DNA of 15,000 bases from Chrysomallon squamiferum (taxonomy: Eukaryota > Mollusca > Gastropoda > Neomphalida > Peltospiridae): assembly GCA_012295275.1 (NCBI GenBank), contig CM022665.1, positions 17,196,476 to 17,211,475 on the forward strand. The letters are read 5' to 3'. The notes under the pieces are model-generated. The model worked only from the letters and a program-made list of their open reading frames with translations. It was not told the origin of the DNA and searched no databases. How positions within the stretch are numbered: the stretch's first letter is position 1; the number at the start of each line of letters is the position of its first letter. The position numbers and the translations under genes were made by a program. Shown here in pieces: positions 8,087-14,883 of the stretch.

Positions 8087-8365
8087 ATGATGATGTTAAC
8101 CGATGAAATATTAGAACATCTGGTAAGTGATGCCTTCATTATTGACAAATTACATTTTCAGATATCATTAATAGAATTTTATAATAAATTTCTTAACGAG
8201 CAAACTAACAGTAAATGTGTTCTTTCTGTTTCAGACCCGTTCGCCAATATTAAACCGATTGCCAGACGACTTTATCAGCCAAGTTACAGTTCCGTACTGA
8301 ACGCTGTTTTCCAAGGATGGAGGACGATGCAATCAACTCAGAAATTACGTCTTAAAATGTTATGA
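8087..8365 (+). CDS. Candidate 92-codon ORF or exon, unknown product
   Basis: This is the longest open frame that is not built from repeats. It starts at a triple ATG and ends at TGA 8363-8365. The peptide has an ordinary amino-acid mix, with a helix-like N-terminal half (LTDEILEHLV) and a basic C-terminal part (FQGWRTMQSTQKLRLKML). An in-frame TAA at 8081-8083 limits upstream extension. A different reading is possible: CTG|GTAAGT at 8123 is a strong donor and TTTCTGTTTCAG ending at 8234 is a strong acceptor, which define a 112-base intron. Splicing there would shift frame and give only 33 codons, ending at a TGA near 8300. I recognise no domain. A real exon, a decayed gene and a chance frame all remain possible. 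Confidence 0.3.
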   Translation: MMMLTDEILEHLVSDAFIIDKLHFQISLIEFYNKFLNEQTNSKCVLSVSDPFANIKPIARRLYQPSYSSVLNAVFQGWRTMQSTQKLRLKML

Positions 8366-8370
8366 CGTCA
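8363..8370. promoter_or_regulatory. Consensus CRE palindrome TGACGTCA
   Basis: The full CREB/ATF site is present and extends to a 12-base perfect palindrome, TATGACGTCATA (8361-8372). Its first three bases are also the stop codon of the frame at 8087-8365. The octamer is uncommon in AT-rich sequence, but no promoter is established here. Confidence 0.3.
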
Positions 8371-8372
8371 TA

Positions 8373-8730
8373 TACGTATGTGTGTATGTATGTAAGTACA
8401 TATGTATGTTCGCATGCAAGCATGATTTTATATATGTATCTAGGATTGAATATTCTCTGACTTATGTAAGTCTGATTAGATTCTACATATACACAATATT
8501 CGTGAACCAAGACAGTAGTATTCGTGAATGTTTGTGTATGTATGATGTATGACTGAAGTACGTACGTATGTATAAATGTACGATTGGATGTATTTAAGTA
8601 TGTATGTATGTGTGTATTTAAGTATGTATGTATAAATGAATTTCTGTGTATGCGTGAATATTTGAGTATGTATGTACGTTTGTCTGTTCGTTTATCTAAA
8701 CGTACTGAGTTTATTAGAATTGTGTATGTA
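8373..8730. repeat. Degenerate ATGT/GTAT tetranucleotide region
   Basis: Many TATGTATG blocks alternate with diverged versions such as TACGTACG and AAGTATGT. It reads as an old ATGT array decayed by point changes. Confidence 0.75.
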
Positions 8731-9200
8731 CATATGACTAAACACTATACAAATAATTAGAGAGTAATCCCGCTGAAGCGACACAACGACCTACATTTTA
8801 CTAATAACATACAGCTTTGCCACAATTAATAGACGTGACACAGTCGTAACAAATTCAGACAAAAGGTGTTAATGCTAAAAGCTTGATGTCACTGCAGAAG
8901 TATAAATAACCTGCTCCACACCAAAAGACAGAGGAAAGTAACGGAACTGTCAACTAGGCTGTGTATGAAGAATTACTTCTGAAGCTAACTGAATAAAATA
9001 ATCGTAAATGAGAACCGAATGTAGAAACGTAATCAATCAAAAAGCTTAATAACCAAACGTGCATATATATACTTTAGAAAGTTATTAATTGTACTAGAAT
9101 AACGCAGCCAAACCGATAAATGTTTGCGTTTATGTATACGTACTATTGTCAATGTACTGAATGCATAAGTGCACTATTACGAAAACACATGCGTACAAAT
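8731..9200. other. Mostly unique stretch with a TATA-like box
   Basis: There are no arrays and no coding frame of note. TATAAATA at 8901-8908 is a good TATA-box match flanked by GC-richer bases, with a pyrimidine-rich TCCACACC about 12-20 bases later. The spacing to any initiator is uncertain, so this is only a possible core promoter. Confidence 0.35.
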
Positions 9201-9242
9201 ATTATACAAACATTCATCTATACACACATAAACAGATAAAAA

Positions 9243-9310
9243 GGTTGCCTCGACTGCCAAGTGTTACCGTGGTAAGGGTGCCATATGTTCAAGTCTCGTC
9301 AGCGGCATCT
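9243..9310 (+). other. tRNA-like segment, possible degenerate SINE head
   Basis: A GC-richer patch carries GTTCAAGTC at 9287-9295, which fits the T-loop/B-box core GTTCRANNC. TGCCAAGTGTT at 9255-9265 resembles an A-box imperfectly. GGTTGCC (9243-9249) can pair partly with GGCATCT (9304-9310), and the 68-base length is tRNA-like. Against this, the boxes are about 13 bases too close, the T-stem does not pair and no anticodon arm is visible. At best it is a decayed tRNA-derived element. Confidence 0.2.
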
Positions 9311-9424
9311 GACGGGGTTTGTGAGGTTGTGATTGGACTTCGTATTCCTGTGCCAGTGCCTTCCTACATATTGTCTGTGTGCAGAGTCTAATCAGATGTA
9401 CATAAGACAACATGATATTCATCA

Positions 9425-9495
9425 CTAAATACATACATACATTCACAGATATATACTTACATACGTACGTACGTACATACATACACATACACACA
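9425..9495. repeat. ACAT/ACGT tetranucleotide array
   Basis: CATA units, then TACGTACGTACGTA (a 14-base palindrome at 9462-9475), then CATACATACACATACACACA. The minus-strand frame with VCMYVRTYVC across it is repeat translation. Confidence 0.88.
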
Positions 9496-9890
9496 AACCC
9501 ATCATACATACTCAGGTCAACATGTGGATGTGTAAGCGCACTTGTTTGTGTATGAGTTTTAGACACCTAAAAATATTGTAAGTAAATACTTATTCATATG
9601 CTAATACCTGTTTTTGTTTGTTTCTTATATTTCAGTTTTCTGCTGAATGTCGAAATTCTCTGACTATGTCAAACACAATCACATCCTACATACAATACAC
9701 GTTGCATTGTTCTGTTAGAAAACAATTTAATTTTGAAAATGGCAAGGCTTTCTCAAGGCGTTCTATTTAAAAATAATGAAATGTCACAGAAAACATAGGA
9801 ATAAAGGTTTTGATTTATAGATCGTTGTAAGGTATTATATTACAGAAACAGAGAAAAACCATATAACAACTGAATACAAAAAGAAAAAAA
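9496..9890. other. AT-rich stretch, nothing identified
   Basis: I see no coding frame, RNA gene or tandem array between the ACAT array and the A-rich tract that follows. Confidence 0.5.
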
Positions 9891-10226
9891 TGAAATTACA
9901 TTAGCTTGTTACGTGTAGACGATAATAATAGCAATTAACAACATATACAATAATAATTAAAAAAAACAGTAAAAAAAAAATAGTGATAGTAATAAAAATA
10001 GTTTTAATAATCACAATAACAATAAAATAAGAAAATAATAATAATGATAACAACAGTAATAGTAACGAAAATTATAGCAGTTTGTTTTATTGTTGTTTCT
10101 TTTTCTTTCTTTTTAGTATTTTAATTATTTCATTTACATTTATTATCTCAATTTTTTTTTTTCCTATTATTATTATTTTTCTTGTTATTGTTGTTGATGT
10201 TGTTTTTATTATTATTTCTTTTTATA
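9891..10226. repeat. A-rich AAT/AAC tract switching to T-rich ATT/GTT tract
   Basis: Up to about 10080 the + strand is built from AATAAT, AACAAT and poly-A units. From about 10082 it is T-rich with ATTATT, GTTGTT and TTTC units. The two halves are imperfectly complementary, so the region is a low-complexity inverted repeat of about 150-190 bases per arm. Confidence 0.7.
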
Positions 10227-10230
10227 ATAT

Positions 10231-10283
10231 ATGTATGTATGTATGTATGCGTGTCTGTGTGTATATATATATATATATATATA
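10231..10283. repeat. (ATGT)n, GT units and (TA)11
   Basis: Four to five ATGT units (10231-10249), a GTGTCTGTGT stretch, then a TA array (10262-10283). The Tyr/Ile-rich frame here is repeat translation. Confidence 0.92.
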
Positions 10284-10358
10284 CATATAATTATATGCAT
10301 TTTTATATTTTCTCTCTTTTTAAAATTGTAGCAACACGATTTGTGCTAAATTTGTCAT

Positions 10359-10397
10359 AAAATAAAAAAATAAAAATAAAATAAAAAATAAAAATTA
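10359..10397. repeat. AAAT/AAAAAT units
   Basis: A short array of AAATAAAAAT-type units. It contains AATAAA several times, but these are part of the repeat and not evidence for polyadenylation. Confidence 0.8.
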
Positions 10398-10573
10398 CAT
10401 ATATCTAAACTCCTTCACTAAATAATTGTGATGTTTAAAAAATATTGATTTAAAACCAACGTCTCCTCTCAACGTTCAGGTAGTCTATCTTCCCCAAGGG
10501 ACACAAAATCCATTTAACATGGTAGTTAAAATCCGTTATAAATCAAATTATCAGCGCTCTTCCTTGCACCTTT

Positions 10574-10843
10574 TCACGAGAATCTCGGGCGCCATTTTGT
10601 TGACTCGAAGTACTTCCTGTCTGTTGCTAATAAATCGCTTTCCGATATCGACTGACAAATGGTTCGACTTTGTCCTTGGCCTGTGAATCTTATTTTGGTC
10701 ATTTCTTCTGACAAATGTTGATCGATAAGTGATGAAATTTGTGTCTTTCTTGATCTGTGGTTGACCTTTGTATCGTTTGCTGAAGACTGAACATATTGAA
10801 CTGTACTTAGCTGAGAGGGTTCGTCTGTATGTCGCACCAGCAA
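10574..10843 (-). CDS. Candidate minus-strand open frame, unknown product
   Basis: An open frame of 89 codons lies on the minus strand in a patch visibly richer in G and C than its flanks. The peptide is polar and mixed in composition (for example SSLIDQHLSEEMTKIRF), with no membrane segment and no motif I recognise. It has no ATG at its start; the first in-frame ATG is internal (MTKIRF). The frame opens just after a stop, so it would be an exon and not a full gene. A second minus-strand frame begins at ATGGCG (10595 downward) and encodes MAPEILVKRCKEER. Chance, a pseudogene or an exon remnant are all possible. Confidence 0.2.
   Translation of the reverse strand: MLVRHTDEPSQLSTVQYVQSSANDTKVNHRSRKTQISSLIDQHLSEEMTKIRFTGQGQSRTICQSISESDLLATDRKYFESTKWRPRFS
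10588..10599 (-). promoter_or_regulatory. YY1/TISU-like element on the minus strand
   Basis: Read on the minus strand, CAAAATGGCGCC matches the TISU consensus at 10 of 12 positions and has a YY1-type AAAATGGCG core. The ATG has a good context (A at -3, G at +4) and opens 14 codons. It is the second ATGGCG motif of this kind in the window. Confidence 0.2.
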
Positions 10844-10947
10844 ACAGGAATATTTAGATCAAATCTCCATGCACATTCAGCTACATGTGCTGCAGACTAC
10901 TCTTTAATACTGCCAAGTATATTTGTATCTTTTATTTAACAAAATAC

Positions 10948-10948
<1 letters not shown>

Positions 10949-11003
<55 letters not shown>

Positions 11004-11016
11004 TGATGATGATGAT
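10949..11016. repeat. (AAT)17 array followed by (GAT)5
   Basis: A near-perfect AAT array at 10949-11001 switches to GAT units to about 11016. The poly-Tyr and His minus-strand frame is repeat translation. It is the opposite strand sense to the ATT arrays at 6293-6602. Confidence 0.95.
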
Positions 11017-11460
11017 AGTAATAACAATAACATAACAACAGATAACTAAATATATAAATGTACAAAATCATAAATATAATAAAAATAATCTTAATCATAA
11101 TCATAATCATACAATCAGTCAATTAAGCAGTAAAGCAGTCATAATTTGTAGCTGTTTTACATACAGTGATAACCTAGTTAGAGATTTGTTTTAGTGATCT
11201 GATTTCCGAAAAACAGTACGTGAGCGGACTTCACCTTAAAGATGTAAAAAGTCACTGTCATTATGATCGTATTTTCTTCTGCTGCTTTTCTTTTACATTA
11301 ACCCTCGCGAAATGATCCTTGTAATACATTCAAATTCTCGGAACTATCCCTTTAAGACACTAACCTGTATCAACCTTATAATTTTGACGTTTTGTGTAAT
11401 ATTAAAGTGCAGTGTCAGCTCTATAATTAATTGCTAACCTGTTTTAAAAAGGATATTTTA
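11017..11460. other. AT-rich stretch with a short TAATCA repeat
   Basis: TAATCATAATCATAATCAT lies near 11094-11112. The rest is unique, with no supported coding frame, RNA gene or long array. Confidence 0.5.
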
Positions 11461-11463
11461 ATA

Positions 11464-11487
11464 TAACGAATCTCTTAACGAATCTCT
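11464..11487 (+). repeat. 12-bp tandem duplication
   Basis: TAACGAATCTCT occurs twice head to tail (11464-11475 and 11476-11487), a recent-looking small duplication because the two copies are identical. Confidence 0.85.
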
Positions 11488-11810
11488 TAGCACATAACAC
11501 TGTTTTGTTTATAAGCCGGTCTGGATAGGAGGATAACTGAAAAGGGGAACTGAGAAGGATTGGTCCTGTATCTAATCACGCCTCGACCCATCACTCTAGC
11601 CCTGAACTCCACCCCTTCCCATCAGAAATTAAACGAGGCCAAATAAAGAAATGATCTTTGCTTTATAAATATTTTAACTGTGATCTAAAGCAGACATACA
11701 ATTTACTCTGCTGTGTCGTACAGTCAATACAGGCGTGTTTCACAAACTGCTGGTGTTAATTAACACACTAAATCTGCACTAGACAGGCTAAGCATTGTGT
11801 GTTTTCCATC
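11488..11810. other. Unique, moderately GC-richer stretch
   Basis: A C/T-rich part near 11560-11635 contains no open frame of note on either strand. A 14-base palindrome lies at 11753-11766. No gene or RNA is identified. Confidence 0.45.
11753..11766. promoter_or_regulatory. 14-bp palindrome GTGTTAATTAACAC
   Basis: A perfect palindrome with a TTAATTAA core, the kind of site bound by homeodomain dimers in animals. It resembles the HNF1 half-sites GTTAAT/ATTAAC but lacks the usual central spacer base. The role is inferred only from shape. Confidence 0.25.
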
Positions 11811-11825
11811 AGCCTTCGCATTACC

Positions 11826-11945
11826 ATGGACCTGTACGTGAGGCGGGTCCCTGATAAAAGACAATTAAGCCGACTTGAAGCGATTACTGGAGAAATTCTG
11901 TCGAGGATAGATAGTAACAAACTTCGTTACAGTTCGTGTCCGTAG
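11826..11945 (+). CDS. Candidate 39-codon small ORF or first coding exon
   Basis: ATG at 11826 sits in a full Kozak-type context (ACCATGG). The frame runs 39 codons to TAG at 11943-11945. The peptide starts MDLYVRRVPDKRQLSRLEAI and is basic, with a helix-like middle. An acceptor-like TTTTCCATCAG ends at 11812, 13 bases before the ATG, and the frame is open upstream to 11772. Local G+C is higher than the flanks. A GTGAGG donor-like hexamer at 11838 would cut the frame short. The product is not recognised, and 39 codons can arise by chance. Confidence 0.22.
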   Translation: MDLYVRRVPDKRQLSRLEAITGEILSRIDSNKLRYSSCP

Positions 11946-12035
11946 AAGACAAGTTTGAACCATTTAATAGGATGTAATTACATCATATCGTGACTTGTAG
12001 TAAAAGTAAATATTTAAATTTGTTGAACACAATCT

Positions 12036-12040
<5 letters not shown>

Positions 12041-12122
<82 letters not shown>
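12041..12122. repeat. (CT)41 microsatellite
   Basis: A perfect CT array of 82 bases preceded by a T run and followed by TTTTTCTCTT. The Leu/Ser frame across it is repeat translation. It is the fourth long CT array with pyrimidines on the + strand. Confidence 0.97.
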
Positions 12123-12126
<4 letters not shown>

Positions 12127-12254
12127 TTTCTCTTATTCATTCATATATATCTATATCTATTTATTTAGTATCTAGCTAGTCGTAAATTCAAACCTATTAC
12201 TCTATGACAATATATTACATATATTACTGACATAACTGTTTTGTTTCTTTTAAG

Positions 12255-12420
12255 TGCTAGAGCACCTCTGGTATCCTCGGAAGATTTGCAAAGTGCTTCT
12301 GAAGCCATTTTAGTAAAAAGAGAATTGGTAATACTGATACAAACATCAATAATGGGAGGCATTTTTAACTGTATAAAAACTTTTTTATTTCATACTTTTA
12401 TATACATCATACATGATTAA
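12255..12420 (+). CDS. Candidate terminal exon, unknown product
   Basis: TGTTTTGTTTCTTTTAAG gives a strong acceptor with AG at 12253-12254. One frame is then open for 54 codons (12256-12417) to TAA at 12418-12420, entering with two bases from an upstream exon. The first half looks protein-like and helical (LVSSEDLQSASEAILVKREL) with many G-first codons; the second half is hydrophobic. AATAAA lies at 12474-12479, with GT/T-rich sequence from about 12536. A GTAATA donor-like site at 12328 would instead give a 73-base internal exon. The minus strand is also open here (12165-12362, with an internal MASEALCKSSEDTR), so strand is not certain. No family is recognised. Confidence 0.3.
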
Positions 12421-12473
12421 ATTATTCACATCATTGTAATTGGTATATTTACAGAAAATAATAATCTGCATTT

Positions 12474-12479
12474 AATAAA
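12474..12479 (+). terminator. Canonical polyadenylation signal AATAAA
   Basis: AATAAA lies 54 bases after the stop of the exon candidate at 12255-12420 and is followed about 60 bases later by GT-rich sequence. The order fits a 3' end, but the hexamer is common in AT-rich DNA, so it depends on the exon being real. Confidence 0.25.
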
Positions 12480-12900
12480 TAGATGAATTTCTGTTAGGCG
12501 ATAGCTAAATCTAAAAATAACATTAATGAATACTAGTGTGAAACGTAGGTTGGTGATTTGTTTTTGCGATTGTTATAACAATAAATCAAGACCCATTTAT
12601 AATGACTCCGGTTTATTCTTAACTCTAGAACCCGTGTCCCAATTTTCAGGTACAGCCTAGAATTAAATATGTCATCCGCCCTTGTTTTCCGGTAAGGTTT
12701 ACCTTATCCAAGCCCATGTTATTCATAAGGTCCAGTATATAACGAGTGAGTAATTTTTGTGAGAAAACTGCAAAGTAAAAGAGACAACACGTATTGTTAC
12801 TAGAAGGATATTCACAATTTGATTATTATACATAGTGTTTTACTTGGTATGCTTGTAAATTGGTTTATGACGTTAAAAAAAATATTCCACACATATCCAT
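12480..12900. other. Mostly unique stretch with a possible microexon
   Basis: Acceptor AATTTTCAG (AG at 12648-12649) and donor CCG|GTAAGG (GT at 12692) bracket 42 bases, 12650-12691, open in two of three frames (14 codons, one reading starting VQPRIKYVIRP). The donor is followed by ACCTTA, which is complementary to the TAAGGT overlapping it. Nothing else is identified in this stretch. Confidence 0.3.
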
Positions 12901-12916
12901 TAAGTAGTATTAGAAG

Positions 12917-12992
12917 CAGAATGGTAGAAACAGAAGTAGTAGTAGTTGTTGTAATAGCAGTAGTAGCAGCAGTAAAAGTCGTAGTAGTTAGC

Positions 12993-13025
<33 letters not shown>

Positions 13026-13345
13026 TAGTAGTAGTAGCAGTAGTAGTAGTAGTAGTAGTTGTAGTACTAATAATGGTAACAATAGTAATCGTAATTGTAT
13101 CAGTAGTAGTAGCAGAGGTAGTAATACTAGGAGTAGTTGTTGTTGTTGTAGCAACTGCAGTAATCACTGTACTATCAGTAGCAATAGTTGTAGTAGAAGT
13201 AACAGTAGTAATTTTTGTAGTATTAGTTCTAGTAGTAGTGGCTGTACCAGTTATAGAAGTAATAGTGGTAGTCGTTGTAGTAATAATTGTTGTTGTTTTT
13301 TGTTGTTGCAGTATAGTAGTATTAGTAGAAGTTACTGTTGTTACT
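12917..13345. repeat. Large degenerate (GTA)n trinucleotide region
   Basis: Pure GTA/AGT arrays at about 12993-13060 grade into hundreds of bases of diverged GTA, GTT, GTAA and GCA units. Open frames of 118 codons on the plus strand (Val-rich) and 151 on the minus strand (Thr-rich) cross it. They are expected because no single base change in the GTA or ACT frame creates a stop, so they are not genes. Confidence 0.9.
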
Positions 13346-14195
13346 GTAGTTATCATTAGTATCTCTAGCAAAACAAAACCTATTGTCGTGGGTGTCAGTA
13401 TATTAATGATATTTATCATATACGTGTAGAGTTTAACAAACAATGATTGATTTAAATTAGTGTCTCACAACAAACATAATTACGTACAAAACAAGGGGAT
13501 TAGCGGATCTACAGGTACACTCGACCATCCGCCACCCTGAACCCCCCCCACCCTCGACTATCCCCCACTATCACCCACTCTGTTTGCTACAGATATTTTT
13601 CTCTGTAATATTGTAATAAAACCGAGTTTCATGTGTTCCTCACAGTGTTTGTTCTCTCTTTTACAAAATATCGCCCTTAAATTCTCACGCAAACAAACAC
13701 GTGACCCGCTTAATGAAGTAAATGTACGTATCTAATTCTTGTTTATTTTACTGACAATATCGCTAACGATTATTTTATTGTTATGACCAGAGAAATATAA
13801 ACAACAAGTTTATTTAGAAATAACAGCTAAAATGCATGGTTAAGTTAACGATAATGTTTCAAAAGTAAAGTATTTTCGTGAAAGGATTTATTAGAGAATA
13901 TACACGGTTTCTAATCCGATTTTTGGCCGTTAAGCCGATAGCCGCAAATTTAATTAACAGAACCAGGTAAACAGAATACTGCTCAAAGGTAGAGCGGGTC
14001 TGTTGTGTTTGCTTTTATCAAAGACTTGATATAATTACTGAATTAGTGACAGTGTGCATGCTGTACTGACACGAAGCCGTACGTAAACGAAATCGACGTG
14101 GAGAAAAAATCATATGATGATGATGATGATACGCAGCTACAGGCACTGATAGCACGTTATTATTAAACTGACAGGTTCTGGTAAGAGTTGTTCTG
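13346..14195. other. AT-rich unique stretch with a C-rich patch
   Basis: Apart from the C-rich segment at 13531-13575, an E-box-type ACACGTGAC (13697-13705) and a short GAT array near 14114-14129, I see no array, coding frame or RNA gene. Confidence 0.5.
13535..13566 (-). other. Potential G-quadruplex on the minus strand
   Basis: The + strand has CCC, then eight C, then CCC, then five C, with loops of four, one and eight bases. On the minus strand, splitting the eight-G run gives GGG-T-GGG-GG-GGG-TTCA-GGG, which satisfies the usual G3+N1-7 pattern. It is the only such patch noticed in this AT-rich window; the + strand could form an i-motif. Confidence 0.55.
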
Positions 14196-14228
14196 GTGGT
14201 GGTTGTGGTTGCGATGGTGTTTGTTTTC

Positions 14229-14259
<31 letters not shown>

Positions 14260-14299
14260 TTTATTTATTTATTTTATTTTATTTTATTTTATTTTATTT

Positions 14300-14344
<45 letters not shown>

Positions 14345-14410
14345 TATGATTTTTTTTTGTTTGTTTTGTTTTTTTTTTTTTTTTTTTTTTTTTGGTTTTT
14401 ATTTTTTTTA
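14229..14410. repeat. T-rich low complexity with TTTA and TTTTA units
   Basis: A T run to 14258, TTTA units, about seven ATTTT units (14271-14302), T runs of about 41 bases (14303-14343) and about 25 bases (14369-14393), with a few G and A interruptions. The Phe-rich frame is an artefact. Confidence 0.95.
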
Positions 14411-14880
14411 AATCGATTTATGAATCTGATAGAAACTGGGACCGACTCCTGACATTGTTTATAAAATGAGGAAATACGGTTAAGACGTGGATTATTGACA
14501 TGACAGGCACATGGATCGCGTAACTCTGCTGACTCTTAGCTAGAATTTGTTTTGGGGACGTATAAGGCCATCACCCCATCTATTCTCTCTACCATAAATG
14601 AACTGCGCGTCCTGATGCGGGATAAGCTCGCGGACAAAGCGTATCACCAGCATAACATCTCTTACCACTAATCAACTCTAACATAAACTCTGTGGCAATA
14701 AATCTGGTAGCTACACAACCACGTATTGGCTCATAACCAGAACGAAGAAGGAAAATGTAAAGACATCGCTTTTAATTAATCATTCTCCACACAAGAGTAG
14801 CTCTGTGGTAGACCAGAGAAGCGGAAAGTTTCAGAATCTTGTAAAGTTCATCTTTTGTTGTCTATTGGAAGATGCGTAAG
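14411..14880. other. Unique stretch with a short open frame
   Basis: A plus-strand frame is open from 14540 to TAA at 14669-14671 (43 codons, containing NELRVLMRDKLADKAYHQHN) in a locally GC-richer patch. It has no clear acceptor or start. TAGCTCTGTGG at 14798-14808 resembles a tRNA A-box, but no B-box lies at the right distance. Nothing is firmly identified. Confidence 0.3.
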
Positions 14881-14883
14881 ATT

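Noticed and set aside
9264-9566. Minus-strand 100-codon frame
   Set aside because: Most of it translates the ACAT/ACGT tetranucleotide array and the remainder overlaps the tRNA-like patch.
13073-13443. Val-rich and Thr-rich overlapping frames, possible mucin-like protein
   Set aside because: Derived from a degenerate GTA array in which stops in these frames need at least two base changes.
14540-14671. Forty-three-codon plus-strand frame with an ordinary peptide
   Set aside because: No convincing acceptor or start codon context; kept only as a remark on the region.
14798-14840. A-box-like TAGCTCTGTGG followed by a B-box-like AGTTTCAGAATC
   Set aside because: The boxes are about 29 bases apart start to start, too close for a tRNA or SINE promoter, and no cloverleaf pairing is evident.
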